Shown piece after piece: positions 16,825 through 26,583 of a stretch of 64,000 bases of DNA. The translations under genes and the position numbers were made by a program. Where the stretch lies: assembly GCF_022601895.1 (NCBI RefSeq), contig NZ_JAKVIO010000005.1:1-64000 (forward strand). The letters run 5' to 3'. How positions within the stretch are numbered: the first letter of the stretch is position 1; the number at the start of each line of letters is the position of its first letter. The stretch is from Sphingomonas sp. LaA6.9 (GTDB taxonomy: Bacteria; Pseudomonadota; Alphaproteobacteria; Sphingomonadales; Sphingomonadaceae). The notes under the pieces were generated by a model. That model worked only from the letters and a program-made list of their open reading frames with translations, had not been told where the DNA came from and made no database searches.

Positions 16825-17337
16825 CTAGCGGGACCCTGGAGCCAGCAGAGCAGTCATGGAAACTTCATGGGGCGCCCGCACCGAACGCGAGATCGGAAAT
16901 GTGGCGTAGTCGAGCTCGATCGCGAGCAACGGTTCCATGATCTCCCGATAATGCTGGGCATGGGCAGCATAGATGCGCATCATATAATCGACGGAGCCGA
17001 ATACGGCATCGCACTCGACGATCTGTGGAATGCCCGCAACAATCGTTTCGAATTGCCGCGCGCGATCCGGTGTCCATTCCCTGATGCTCACAATGACGGC
17101 GAACTGGCTGAGATTGCCGACCTGCTCAAGGTCAACATCAGCGTGATAACCCTTGATAAGGCCAGCCGCCTCCAGCTTCGAAATGCGCATGCTGCATGGC
17201 GTCGCCGACAAGCCCACTGCTTCCGACAACTCGGCCTTCGTAATGCGTCCGTTGCGCTCCAGCGCCGTCATGATCTTAATGTCCAGCCTGTCTACCGCGG
17301 GTCTCCGTGAGACGGATGTGTTAGGTAACACGGCCAT
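16825..17337 (-). CDS. Lrp/AsnC-family transcriptional regulator
   Basis: A 170-residue protein closely similar to the one at 10501-10995 (IVECDAVFGSVDYMMRIYAA and LSATPCSMRISKLEAAGLIK have direct counterparts there). The N-terminal helix-turn-helix and C-terminal RAM domain are both complete. It stands 17 bases behind the dipeptidase gene and upstream of dgcN, the place where a regulator of D-glutamate catabolism (DgcR) is expected. I infer that it senses D-glutamate or a related amino acid, but the two paralogues may also share targets. Confidence 0.9.
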   Translation of the reverse strand: MAVLPNTSVSRRPAVDRLDIKIMTALERNGRITKAELSEAVGLSATPCSMRISKLEAAGLIKGYHADVDLEQVGNLSQFAVIVSIREWTPDRARQFETIVAGIPQIVECDAVFGSVDYMMRIYAAHAQHYREIMEPLLAIELDYATFPISRSVRAPHEVSMTALLAPGSR

Positions 17338-17354
17338 AATCGGACGAAGCAGCG

Positions 17355-18476
17355 CTAGCCGCCAATGCTCGCTTCGTAGACGCGCATCCAGTTCTCGCCC
17401 ATGACCTTGTCGATCTCATCGTTGCGCCAACCGCGACGGACCATTTCGGCACGCACCGCCGGCAGGCGTGAAATGTCCTCGAAGCCGGTCGCGTACTGAA
17501 TCGGATCCTGGACATAGGTCATCTCCGGCGGGAAGGCGAACGACTCCTCGGGATGGATGGTGGATGTCGAGCCGGTGGTGAAGTCACCCCCGATGCCGAT
17601 ATGATCGACACCCACCAACCGTTTCAGATAGTCGAGTTCATCCACATAGCGCTTCACGTCGGCACGCTTTTTGGGCTGTTCGCGCTTGCCCGCATCCTCG
17701 CGGCTCCAGCTCATGAACGGATCGATCGCGCTGACGCCGAAAAGGCCGCCCGTCCTCGCAATGCCCTCGATAACGCGGTCCGAAGTGTTGCGCGGGTTGG
17801 AATTGAGCGCCGCCACGTTTGAATGCGTGCACACCACGGGCCTTTCCGCCATCGCGATGATGTCGAGGCTCGACCGCTCGCCCATATGCCCGCCGACATC
17901 GACCAGAATGCCAAGCGACTGCATCTCAGCGACGATCACGCGTCCCGCCTTTGTCAGGCCCACGGTCGGATCCAGGCACCCCCCGGCAAATGGATTGGTG
18001 AGGTTATAGACGAGGCCAACGACTCGAAGACCGAGTTCGTAGAAGAGCCGCATCGTGGTCTTGGGCGGTTTCGACCACCAGTCGCTTTCACCCTTCATCG
18101 CGAAAAGGTCCGCCTCCTGCCAGCCGATGGTAAGCGCGATCTTGCCTTCGCGCTTGATCCGCCGAATGTCAGCCGCGGTCCTGGCGATCTCCACGGCGGT
18201 TGCATTCCGGGCGACGAACTCAAGGAGTTGCGACATCTGGAGGAGCGTCGGCAACATGCTCACGCTCCAGCAATCGACGCCGCCCTTGCGCAGCAGCGCA
18301 AGATACTCCGCAGTCGGCGCCGCCGGACTGCACCCGTCCACGACGATCGGCGTAACTGGTCCGGTCTGGGCGGCGGCGACAGCGCCGGTTGCGCCCGCGC
18401 CCGCCGCAGCGGCGGCAACAATGCTTCCCCCCGCAAGCCCCATCAGTCCGCGGCGGCTCATTTCGGTCGTCATCAA
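17355..18476 (-). CDS. membrane dipeptidase-like (M19) protein, Tat-exported
   Basis: A 373-residue protein whose N-terminus (EMSRRGLMGLAGG, then an alanine-rich hydrophobic stretch) is a twin-arginine signal. The body matches the renal/membrane dipeptidase M19 family: GWQEADLFAM (the bridging Glu), LVYNLTNPFAGGCLDPT, DVGGHMGERS and VVCTHSNVAALNSNPRN (two zinc histidines), GVDHIGIGGDF. The usual first zinc motif, DGHND, is replaced here by VDGCSPAAPT, so the HxD pair is missing. M19 enzymes cleave dipeptides, often with a D-residue at the C-terminal side, which suits the D-amino-acid context. It lies 20 bases behind the S9 peptidase gene. Confidence 0.78.
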   Translation of the reverse strand: MMTTEMSRRGLMGLAGGSIVAAAAAGAGATGAVAAAQTGPVTPIVVDGCSPAAPTAEYLALLRKGGVDCWSVSMLPTLLQMSQLLEFVARNATAVEIARTAADIRRIKREGKIALTIGWQEADLFAMKGESDWWSKPPKTTMRLFYELGLRVVGLVYNLTNPFAGGCLDPTVGLTKAGRVIVAEMQSLGILVDVGGHMGERSSLDIIAMAERPVVCTHSNVAALNSNPRNTSDRVIEGIARTGGLFGVSAIDPFMSWSREDAGKREQPKKRADVKRYVDELDYLKRLVGVDHIGIGGDFTTGSTSTIHPEESFAFPPEMTYVQDPIQYATGFEDISRLPAVRAEMVRRGWRNDEIDKVMGENWMRVYEASIGG

Positions 18477-18496
18477 TCGATCTCCCCCGGGCAGGT

Positions 18497-20923
18497 CTAT
18501 TCCGACGCCTGCGCAAAAGGCACAGGTGACTCTTCGTGCTTCAAATGCCTTACAAAAAATCCTGCGAGCCGCCGCACGGCATAGGGATGATAGCCGACAT
18601 CATGCGCGGCATTCGGGACAAGGACGAAATCGAATTCCTTGCCCGCCCTGATCAGCGCGTCGGATAGCGCCACGGTCTGGTTGAAGGGCACATTTTGGTC
18701 GATCTCGCCCGCAATCAGCATCAGCTTGCCTTCAAGGCGACCGGCAAGATGGAGATTGTCGATACGCGCATAGGCGTCGTCACCCGTATCCACCTTGCCC
18801 GGCACGCCGAAAAAGCGCTCTACGGATATGGACGAAATCATTGTCTTATAGTCGTGCGGCCCTGCGATGGAGACGGCTGCCTTGTAGAAGTCCGGGAACA
18901 GAAGGATCGCGCGCGCCGAGGCGTAACCGCCGAACGAAATGCCGGTAATGCCGACACGGTCCAGATCCATATAGGGCCGGCTTGCGGCGGCCGCCTTTAT
19001 CCCGGCCACATGATCGGCCAGCGCGAACGAATCCTCGTCATTCATCGGGGCAGTGTGGAAATCGCGCGACCGTCTCGGCGTGCCACGCCCGTCCTGGACG
19101 ACGATGATGAAGCCCAGCTCCGCGAGTGCCTGCATATAGGCGGCGCGCGGGCCGAGCGCATCGGTGAAGCTCTGCGGCGCGAATGACACCTGCGGGCCGG
19201 CATAGATCTGTTCGATAACCGGATAGCGCTTGCTCTTGTCGAAGTTCGTCGGCTTCAGCAGCACACCATAAGTGTCGTATTTGCCGTCCGCGCTTTTGGC
19301 GACGAGCCGTTCGGGCGGCGTCCAGCCGGTTGCCAGCAATGCGCTTGCATCGGCATCGACCAGCCTGGAGACCAATGCGCCGTCCGCTGCGCGGATCACG
19401 GTGCTCGGCGGCTTCGAAACGGTTGAATGCGTGTCGACGAAATACCGTCCGCTCGGCGAGAACCGCTCCACGGGCGTATCATGATGCCCGTTCAATCCAC
19501 GCGCCGGGAAGTTGGTGTACGCATGATCTGCGTCTTCCGGCGTGAGCAGTTGCAGGCGGCTTCCGTCGAGGTCCGCGCGATAGAGGTGCCTGTAATAAGG
19601 ATTGCGCCCCGCTTCCTTCCCGCCAGCGGTGAAATAGACAAGGCCCGCCGTTTCATCGACGCGGACAATGTCAAAGACGCTCCAGTCTCCGCGGGTCACC
19701 GCGTTTTTCAGCGCGCCGGTCCTCGCGTCATAGCGATAGAGATGCCCCCAGCCGCTGCGCTGCGACCACCACAGCAGCTCGTTGCGCGCCGCCAGCAGGC
19801 GGACATTGGGAACATGATAGTCAAAGGGATTGAGATTGAGATACTGATCGTCGCGCTCTTCCAGAAGCGTCCTGCTGGCGCCGGTGTCGAGGTCGACGGC
19901 GACGATGCCAAGCGCGCGTGAGTCGCGCGTCGAGGTGACGAGATAGAGTTCGCCATCCCTCATGTCCCAGCCGGGCTCGCCGACAATCGCCCAATAGGGC
20001 GCATAGTCATTGAAGCCGAGCGTGCCGCCCTTCACGGGCACTATGCCGCCGTCGTGCAAGTCTATCAGCAACAGGGCATGAGGATTGTCCCGCGCATCCG
20101 CGGGTGTCGGTATCGCTAGCTCATGGCTGATCGGACGCGGCGAATCCCGTGCCAGATATTCGACCACATAAGGCGCGGTTTTGACGCCGCGATAATCCGA
20201 ACGCACCACAAGAACGTAGCGCCCATCGGGCGACCATGTCGCACCCGGATATGTCGGCTTCGCAAGGCCGCGGCGCTCCTCGACATAGGTCGTCCTGAAC
20301 GCCGTGTACTGATAGGGAAATTCAGCGGTGCCGTCGGCCGTCAGCGGTCGCTCTGCGCCGCTTTCGATCTCGCGGAGCCATAAATTGCTGTCCCGTATGA
20401 ACAGGGCGCGCTTGCCATCCGGCGACACGACGGTTGCGGGATCGGCGGCTGCGTCGGGGGTCGCTTTGCAGCCAACTCCATCCCGGCTGCATTCGAACAG
20501 TTTGCCGCCGGCTGAAAATGCGACCGTCTTCAAATCCTTGGAATATCGAATGGTAACGAACGGAAGTTGCGCTGGCGAAACATCCTTGCCCAGCTCGCGC
20601 GAGATAATGCGCGCAATCGCCTCATGATCGAAGGACGGCTCGGCATCGCCGCTCGCGGCGTCGACGGTGACGAACCGAAAGCCGCCGTCGACCTCGTGCC
20701 GGTACCAGAAGCGATCGGTATCCGCGATCCAGTTCGGAACCGGGGCGGCGTTCAGAACGAGTTTGCGCACGACGTTCGGATAGAAGCGCGCCGCCCGTTC
20801 AAAATCCGCGCGGGAGAGCGCGGGCCCCTGTCCGGCCGCCGCGGCCGGGTTGATGCTTGCACTCGCCAGGCATAGCAGCGCGAACACTGCGCCGAACGCC
20901 CGCTGGACAAATTGCTCTTTCAT
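18497..20923 (-). CDS. S9 prolyl oligopeptidase / DPP-IV-like peptidase
   Basis: An 808-residue secreted protein: signal peptide (FGAVFALLCLASASINPAAA), a long beta-propeller with DPP-IV N-terminal repeats (ALFIRDSNLWLREIESGAE, PDGRYVLVVRSDYRG) and a C-terminal hydrolase. The catalytic serine is in GITGISFGGYASARA, the Asp in LIAGEIDQNVPF and the His in NAAHDVGYHPY. DPP-IV-type enzymes remove X-Pro dipeptides from periplasmic peptides. The ATG at 20923 is chosen because the longer frame upstream lacks a leader. It is 71 bases behind the TonB receptor and 20 bases ahead of the dipeptidase, forming a peptide uptake and processing operon. Confidence 0.9.
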   Translation of the reverse strand: MKEQFVQRAFGAVFALLCLASASINPAAAAGQGPALSRADFERAARFYPNVVRKLVLNAAPVPNWIADTDRFWYRHEVDGGFRFVTVDAASGDAEPSFDHEAIARIISRELGKDVSPAQLPFVTIRYSKDLKTVAFSAGGKLFECSRDGVGCKATPDAAADPATVVSPDGKRALFIRDSNLWLREIESGAERPLTADGTAEFPYQYTAFRTTYVEERRGLAKPTYPGATWSPDGRYVLVVRSDYRGVKTAPYVVEYLARDSPRPISHELAIPTPADARDNPHALLLIDLHDGGIVPVKGGTLGFNDYAPYWAIVGEPGWDMRDGELYLVTSTRDSRALGIVAVDLDTGASRTLLEERDDQYLNLNPFDYHVPNVRLLAARNELLWWSQRSGWGHLYRYDARTGALKNAVTRGDWSVFDIVRVDETAGLVYFTAGGKEAGRNPYYRHLYRADLDGSRLQLLTPEDADHAYTNFPARGLNGHHDTPVERFSPSGRYFVDTHSTVSKPPSTVIRAADGALVSRLVDADASALLATGWTPPERLVAKSADGKYDTYGVLLKPTNFDKSKRYPVIEQIYAGPQVSFAPQSFTDALGPRAAYMQALAELGFIIVVQDGRGTPRRSRDFHTAPMNDEDSFALADHVAGIKAAAASRPYMDLDRVGITGISFGGYASARAILLFPDFYKAAVSIAGPHDYKTMISSISVERFFGVPGKVDTGDDAYARIDNLHLAGRLEGKLMLIAGEIDQNVPFNQTVALSDALIRAGKEFDFVLVPNAAHDVGYHPYAVRRLAGFFVRHLKHEESPVPFAQASE

Positions 20924-20994
20924 GCCGTTTCCTGGCCTCCCAGCGGGGACGACGGCGCCCCGTGAAGGAGCGCCGCCGCCATGCCGGAACAACA

Positions 20995-23400
20995 TTAATA
21001 GCGAACAGTCAATGTGATACCGGTCGTTCGCGGGCGATTGACAAAGGCCGAGGAAAGGCCGCCATCGAGCACGCCATTGACCAGTGTCGCCGAGCTTGTG
21101 GGAATGGTCGTGGCCTGAAGTTCCAGATCGTTCAGAACATTGGTCATATAGGCGGTCAGCGACCACTTCTCGGTCTCCAGCCCCAGACGCAGGTTGAGCA
21201 TCTCCATGCTTCCCAGCCGGCCCGACGGAAAATTCTGCGGGAATGTTTCGCGCTCGCCGATATACTGGAAAGCGACCTGACCGGTCAGTTCCATGTCGCT
21301 GTCGCCAAGTGGGTAATTGATGTCCGCGCCGGTCGAGAAGGAGACCTTCGGTACGTTGGGAGGGCGGTTCCCCTTGGCGAGATCTTCGTAATCCGGCGGC
21401 GCGCCCGCCACCGCGAACACCGTCATCCCGTCGGTGTATTCCGCCTCGGTCAGATTTCCGCTGAAGAACAGCGAGAGATTTTGGTTGACCTTGTAAAGGC
21501 TTTCGACCTCGACCCCGTAAATGCGCAGTTGCGGGCCATTGGCGGTGAGGGCGCCGGGATTGCTGATGCCGATCTGCGGATTGTCGAAATCGGAGTAAAA
21601 ACCCGCGATGTTGAACGTGACATCGCCGTCCATCCAGCGGGTCTTGAGGCCCACTTCGCCGGTGACGATGTCGTCCGAGTCATAGGTCAGCGCATCCTCG
21701 AATTCCGGCGAGCCAACCGGACCGAACCCCATCGCGGAAAAGGGGCTGTTCAGGCCGCCATTGCGCACGCCGCGCGCGAGTGTGCCATAGAGCAGCACGT
21801 TGTCGGCCGCATCGAACTCGAACCCAAGGCGCGGCAGGACGGTGTCGAGCTTGAAGTCGAAACTGGTGCCAGGCCCGCCGGGTGCGTTGAGCGCCTCGAC
21901 GTCGTTAGGCACGGGGAAATAGATCGGCGCGAAGATGTCGCTGGGATCGGTGAAGATCGGTGAGAAAATGCCGATTACATAGGATTCGACTAGCGTCGAC
22001 GTCACTTTCTCATTGACGTAGCGCGCGCCGGCAAAGAGCCGGAACCGCTCGGAGACATCGTAGCTGAGTTCCACGAAGCCCGAATACTGGACGGTGTCGA
22101 CCCGCGTGGTGCTGCGTTCAATCTCCGTCGTGCCGCTATCGGTGATGTTGGCGTAGCCGTCTCCCGAAACCAGCGCCGTCGCTGTCGATTTCGTATCCTG
22201 ATAGAAGGCCCCGGCGACGAAATTCAGCGGTGAATCAAAGTCGGAAACGAACCGGAATTCCTGCGAAACGCTCCTTTCCTTGCCCCTGGTCTGCGCGATG
22301 GCGGTGAGATCGGAGGACAGAAGGTTGCTCGCCGTGTCGAATGGCGGAAATGCGTTGAAAAAGCCTTGGAACCCATAGGTATAGGCGGAACTGAAGGTCT
22401 CGGCCTCGCGCCTGCGCTTATAGAGGCCCGTGACGGATTCGATCGTGATCGGCCCGGCATCATAGGAAATTTTGCCGCTGTAGAGCTCGAAATCATCCTC
22501 GTTCAGCCCGTCGATGAGGCTCAAAGACGGCGCAATGAGATCTTCGGTGCCCACGCTGTCGCCTATCGTCGTGGGCTCGATGAAGTTTAGCTCGCCAATG
22601 TCGTCCCTGCCGATATGCGCGGCAATGCGCACGCTCAGCTTGTCCGTGGGACGAAAGAGGATGATCGCTCGACCGCCGAACGATTCAAAGTCGTTCATGT
22701 CCTTTTTGTCGAGGCCGATATTGTCGATATAGCCGTCGTCCTTGCGATAAAATCCGACCAGGCGAATGCCGAGCTTGTCGGGAACAAGGATGAAGCTCGT
22801 CGCATTTTCGATGCGATGATTGAAGCCGCCGCTTTTGGTCGTGCCAATACCGCCGCTCCACGTTCCTTCGACAACCCTTCCGCTGCCAAGATCCGGGTCT
22901 GCGGAGAAGTAGCGGATCACGCCGCCCATCGCGCCTTCGCCGAAATAGGTCGGTTGCGGCCCGCGAAGGATCTCGACGCGGTCAAAATCGAAAAAGTTGA
23001 AGTCTCGCTGCGAGGCCGAAGATGACGCGACTGAAATATCGTCGACCAGGATCGAGACCAGCGGCTGAAGCGCGTTGCCCGAAACCTGGGTGCTGTTCGT
23101 CACGCCGCGAATGTTGATCTCGTTCGTATTGGGTCCGCGATCGAGCAGTTCCACCCCTGCGACGCGATTCGAGAGATCCTCGAAGTCGACGATTCCCGAG
23201 CGCTCAAGCTCGGCGCCGTCAAGCGCGGTGACGCTTCCGCCGATGTTCTGAATCGATTCCTGACGAAAACGCGCGGTTACGATGATCTCGTCGGATTCCT
23301 TCGGCACAGCTTGCGACTGCTGCGCTGCCGCGCCGCCCGTGGCGAAGACAATCGTTGAAACCCCCGCGAAGAAATATGCCTTTAGCCCCCGTTTTGACAC
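20995..23400 (-). CDS. TonB-dependent receptor
   Basis: An 801-residue outer-membrane protein with signal peptide (YFFAGVSTIVFATGGAAA), a TonB-box-like DEIIVTARFRQE, plug domain (SVTALDGAELERSGIVDFED, RGVTNSTQVSGN, VEILRGPQPTYFGEGAMGG) and a 22-strand barrel ending in the aromatic-rich GITLTVRY. It should import a bulky substrate with TonB energy. As first gene before an S9 peptidase and a dipeptidase, peptides are the likely cargo. Its promoter region holds a perfect palindrome at 23666-23685 shared with three other promoters nearby. Confidence 0.92.
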   Translation of the reverse strand: MSKRGLKAYFFAGVSTIVFATGGAAAQQSQAVPKESDEIIVTARFRQESIQNIGGSVTALDGAELERSGIVDFEDLSNRVAGVELLDRGPNTNEINIRGVTNSTQVSGNALQPLVSILVDDISVASSSASQRDFNFFDFDRVEILRGPQPTYFGEGAMGGVIRYFSADPDLGSGRVVEGTWSGGIGTTKSGGFNHRIENATSFILVPDKLGIRLVGFYRKDDGYIDNIGLDKKDMNDFESFGGRAIILFRPTDKLSVRIAAHIGRDDIGELNFIEPTTIGDSVGTEDLIAPSLSLIDGLNEDDFELYSGKISYDAGPITIESVTGLYKRRREAETFSSAYTYGFQGFFNAFPPFDTASNLLSSDLTAIAQTRGKERSVSQEFRFVSDFDSPLNFVAGAFYQDTKSTATALVSGDGYANITDSGTTEIERSTTRVDTVQYSGFVELSYDVSERFRLFAGARYVNEKVTSTLVESYVIGIFSPIFTDPSDIFAPIYFPVPNDVEALNAPGGPGTSFDFKLDTVLPRLGFEFDAADNVLLYGTLARGVRNGGLNSPFSAMGFGPVGSPEFEDALTYDSDDIVTGEVGLKTRWMDGDVTFNIAGFYSDFDNPQIGISNPGALTANGPQLRIYGVEVESLYKVNQNLSLFFSGNLTEAEYTDGMTVFAVAGAPPDYEDLAKGNRPPNVPKVSFSTGADINYPLGDSDMELTGQVAFQYIGERETFPQNFPSGRLGSMEMLNLRLGLETEKWSLTAYMTNVLNDLELQATTIPTSSATLVNGVLDGGLSSAFVNRPRTTGITLTVRY

Positions 23401-23469
23401 ATTGACCTCCCTTGCTTCTTACAACGCTGATTGATCGTGAACCCGCCCCCGTACGGTGGGCTGAAATTC

Positions 23470-23487
23470 CTTTGCCTTGAGGCAAAG
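23470..23487 (-). promoter_or_regulatory. short hairpin in the TonB receptor leader
   Basis: CTTTGCC (23470-23476) pairs with GGCAAAG (23481-23487) around TTGA, 70 bases upstream of the receptor start. It lies between the operator-like palindrome and the gene, so it would be in a leader transcript. No riboswitch class is recognised. Confidence 0.35.
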
Positions 23488-23665
23488 CGCGAGCGCTTCG
23501 CCGCGGCCGGAGTCGCAAGACGATCTTCAAAGGACTGTCCCAAAAACGCCTCCCGTGACCCCTGCGCATCCAAGCGTAGCGAGACCGGAAAAACGTCGAT
23601 CAGGCCGCTGCTGCGCGCTCGTCGCTCCGTCCGGAATCCGTTCGAACTCAAACTCATACCGTTTT

Positions 23666-23685
23666 ACAATACATCAATGTATTGT
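23666..23685. promoter_or_regulatory. operator-like palindrome 1 of 4 (TonB receptor promoter)
   Basis: ACAATACAT-CA-ATGTATTGT has perfect 9-bp arms. It lies 266 bases upstream of the TonB receptor start, in the 530-base gene-free space between that gene and the POT transporter. The core AATACAT-N2-ATGTATT recurs at 26409, 27313 and 28566, always at a promoter. The adjacent TetR at 26584-27216 is the best candidate to bind it. Confidence 0.72.
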
Positions 23686-23930
23686 CAACAAACTGAAACG
23701 AAATCGGTTGTCATTATTCCGCATGGCAAAGCGTGCTTTCAAACGGCTCTCCGGTGGCGATGTCGGGCCGCTATCCCATGAAAAATGGACCGCGATCGGT
23801 GACCATGAGCAGGTGAGGCGTGAAGGAAAGCTTCCGACCAGCCGATTGAATTCAAGCGTCGCGAAAAGGCTCCAGCACATCCATGACCGCGCCAACGCCA
23901 GGGCGAATCGAATCGAAACACATCTTGCGG

Positions 23931-25322
23931 TCACGAGTCGGTTTTTTCGGTGTGCAGAAGTCGGTTCAACGGCCGCGCGACGAGCCACATGATCAGGAAC
24001 GCGCCGAAGGCCAGCGCGGCGTGCAGCGCAAAGAATCCGGCATGGCTGATCGTCTCCCACAGACCGGCGAGGGCACCGACGAGCAGGTTCCCGACGAAGA
24101 TCGAAAGGAACACGACGCCCATCATCGTGGCATGGATCTGCTTCGGTGCGGCACGCGAGAACAGCGCCAGCAGCGTCGGCCAGTAGTAGGTGAAGCCGAG
24201 CGCGTTGAGGGCATAGAGCGTGACCGGCCAGATCGCGCCGACAACCTCGCCGCGATCGGCCCAGCCGGCGGGTACGATCATCATCAGGTTCGCGCCGGCG
24301 ATGATGAGGTAGCCGATCATAATCTTGCCTGTCTCTCCCGGTTCGCGACCGCGCTTCGCCTGCCAGCGCCACAAGGCGATCAGCAATGGCACTGCGAGGA
24401 TGCAGAAAAGACCATCGAGCGCGTTGAACGACGCGGTCGGAAGCGCCCGGCCGAAAAGGCTACGATCCACCGAAGCCTCTATGAACAGCAGGCCAGCGTT
24501 CATTTCCTGATAATAGGCCACGCATGGCAGGACGCCGATCGCGGTCAGGAACAGCAGCGCCGCAACGATCCGCCAATCGCTGGCCGTCATGGCGGACTTT
24601 GCCGCCGCGCCGCGTTGCCGCTTGCGGTCGGGAGGAAGATGCTTCCAGCCGGCCAGATAGATAGCCAGCGCGATCAGCATCATCGCGCCGGCAGCGCCGA
24701 AGCCGACATGCCAGCCATGGAGTTGCGCAAGGATGCCGCACACAAGCGGCCCAAGCAGCGCGCCGACGTTGATGGCGGCGGAGAAGATCGCAAAGGCGCG
24801 GGTGCGTCGCCCGTCGTCCTCGGGCCGGTAGAGGTGGCCGACCTGCACCGAGATATTGCCCTTCAGGCATCCGGTCCCGACGATCAGTAGCAACAGCGCG
24901 ATCAGGAAGCCCGACTCGGACGCCATCAACGCATGCCCCGCAGTCATGAACAGGGCGCCCAGCACCACCGTCCTGCGCTGCCCGAGCAGGCGATCGGCCA
25001 AAAGTCCGCCGAATACCGGTGTGAAATAGACGAGCCCGGTATAGAGGCCCAGCATCTGGCTTGCGAAAGCCTGATTGGAGAGCGGGCCGGTCAGCGTCGC
25101 AAGCGCGGTACGAAACTCGCCAAGGCCGAGGACGCCGTTCGAAACCCCCGGTGTCAACAGGTGCTGGATCATGTAGAGCAGCAGCAGCGCGGACATGCCG
25201 TAGAATGAGAAACGCTCCCACGCCTCGGTGAAGGCGAGATAGGTCAGCCCCCTTGGATGGCCGAACAGATTCCGGGTGGTGCTATCGATGGGTGACGCTG
25301 GCAGGGTTGACGCTGTAGCCAC
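23931..25322 (-). CDS. POT-family (PTR2) di/tripeptide:proton symporter
   Basis: A 463-residue membrane protein with about 12-14 hydrophobic segments. The proton-coupling motif of the family appears at the start (TEAWERFSFYGMSALLLLYM), with PVFGGLLADRLLGQRRTVVL and GTGCLKGNISVQVGHLY in the first half. It imports di- and tripeptides across the inner membrane. It begins 4 bases after the proline iminopeptidase stop, so the two form a tight operon: uptake plus intracellular removal of N-terminal proline. Together with the TonB receptor it gives a complete outer-to-inner peptide route. Confidence 0.92.
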   Translation of the reverse strand: MATASTLPASPIDSTTRNLFGHPRGLTYLAFTEAWERFSFYGMSALLLLYMIQHLLTPGVSNGVLGLGEFRTALATLTGPLSNQAFASQMLGLYTGLVYFTPVFGGLLADRLLGQRRTVVLGALFMTAGHALMASESGFLIALLLLIVGTGCLKGNISVQVGHLYRPEDDGRRTRAFAIFSAAINVGALLGPLVCGILAQLHGWHVGFGAAGAMMLIALAIYLAGWKHLPPDRKRQRGAAAKSAMTASDWRIVAALLFLTAIGVLPCVAYYQEMNAGLLFIEASVDRSLFGRALPTASFNALDGLFCILAVPLLIALWRWQAKRGREPGETGKIMIGYLIIAGANLMMIVPAGWADRGEVVGAIWPVTLYALNALGFTYYWPTLLALFSRAAPKQIHATMMGVVFLSIFVGNLLVGALAGLWETISHAGFFALHAALAFGAFLIMWLVARPLNRLLHTEKTDS

Positions 25323-25326
25323 GCGC

Positions 25327-26304
25327 TTAGCCCTCCACGCCGATCGCTGACGTCTGCGCAGCGAAGCGGTCGGTCGCTCTGATTAACTGGTCGAGAATGC
25401 CCGGCTCGGAATAGGCGTGACCCGCGCCGTCGATCAGATGGAAGTCCGCATCTGGCCAGAACCGGTGCAGCGCATAGGCATATTTGGCGGGGCAAGGCAG
25501 ATCATAGCGCCCATGAACGATAACGCCCGGTATCCCGCGCAGCCGGTGGGCATCGCGCAGCAATTGCCCATGCCCCAGCCAGGCGCCATGCGAGAAATAG
25601 TGGTTCTCGATCCGCGCAAAGGCCAATGCGTACTCATCGTCGCGATAGAGCGCCGCCAATCCTGCATCGGGCAGCAGCGTCGATGTCTCGCATTCCCAGC
25701 GCGTCCAGGCCCTTGCAGCCCTGATCCGGGCGTCGGCGTCGTCTCCGGTCAGGCGTCGGCGATACGCAGCGATCATGTCCCAGCGCTCCGATTCCGGGAT
25801 CTGTGCCTTGAACAGCGCCCATTTGTCAGGGAAAATCTCGGAGACGCCGAAACGGTAGAACCAATCGAGCTCCGCGATCGACACCATGAAGATGCCCCGC
25901 AAGATCAGCTCGCTGACGCGATGCGGATACATTTCTGCATAGGCGAGCCCCAGCGTCGATCCCCATGACCCGCCGAACACCATCCACTCTTCCGCACCGG
26001 CAAGCACCCGCAAGCGCTCCATATCGGCAATCAGATGCCATGTGGTATTGTCTTCGAGACCGGCGTGCGGCGTCGATTTGCCACAACCCCGCTGATCGAA
26101 CAGCATCACGTCGTAGCGGCTCGGATCGAACAGGCGGCGGTGCGATGGCGATATACCACCCCCCGGCCCGCCATGCAGGAACACCGCTGGCTTGCCGCCG
26201 CGCCGCCCCACACGCTCGTAGTAGACGCGATGCCCGTCTCCCGCATCGAGGATGCCGGTCTCGTAAGGCTCGATTGCAGGATAAAGCGTACGCAGTTCGG
26301 TCAT
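25327..26304 (-). CDS. pip: proline iminopeptidase (S33)
   Basis: A 325-residue alpha/beta hydrolase without signal peptide. The oxyanion region is FLHGGPGGGISPSHRRLFDP, the nucleophile elbow GGSWGSTLGLAYAEMYP, the Asp lies in HGRYDLPCPAKYAY and the His in DGAGHAYSEPG, all as in S33 prolyl aminopeptidases. It releases N-terminal proline (and perhaps N-methylglycine-like residues, an inference) from short peptides in the cytoplasm. It is first in the operon with the POT transporter. An operator-like palindrome stands 105 bases upstream. Confidence 0.92.
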   Translation of the reverse strand: MTELRTLYPAIEPYETGILDAGDGHRVYYERVGRRGGKPAVFLHGGPGGGISPSHRRLFDPSRYDVMLFDQRGCGKSTPHAGLEDNTTWHLIADMERLRVLAGAEEWMVFGGSWGSTLGLAYAEMYPHRVSELILRGIFMVSIAELDWFYRFGVSEIFPDKWALFKAQIPESERWDMIAAYRRRLTGDDADARIRAARAWTRWECETSTLLPDAGLAALYRDDEYALAFARIENHYFSHGAWLGHGQLLRDAHRLRGIPGVIVHGRYDLPCPAKYAYALHRFWPDADFHLIDGAGHAYSEPGILDQLIRATDRFAAQTSAIGVEG

Positions 26305-26408
26305 CGCTCCCCCCCGGAGATGCAGAAGAACAGGCGCGACGCAGCCGGCCAGAACGGGCGCGCAACATCAGGCCTCGCCATTTCCATATCGCTGCCGGTC
26401 CGATCGCG

Positions 26409-26426
26409 CAATACAGTAATGTATTG
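26409..26426. promoter_or_regulatory. operator-like palindrome 2 of 4 (iminopeptidase promoter)
   Basis: CAATACAG-TA-ATGTATTG matches the other three sites, with one mismatch between arms. It lies between the TetR stop (26584) and the iminopeptidase start (26304), where the promoter of the peptidase-POT operon must be. Confidence 0.68.
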
Positions 26427-26583
26427 TGTGTCGCGTCAACGTGGCAAGGCTGCAAGCCGAAGATGCATAGTGCACCGGTCCGGTCCGCGATCACGGGCTA
26501 TGGGAACGCCAAGTCAGTGTTGGAAGCGCGCTTAAGGCGGGCGCGTCAGGCGCCGGTCAAGCGCCCGCGCCGCCGGATCGATT

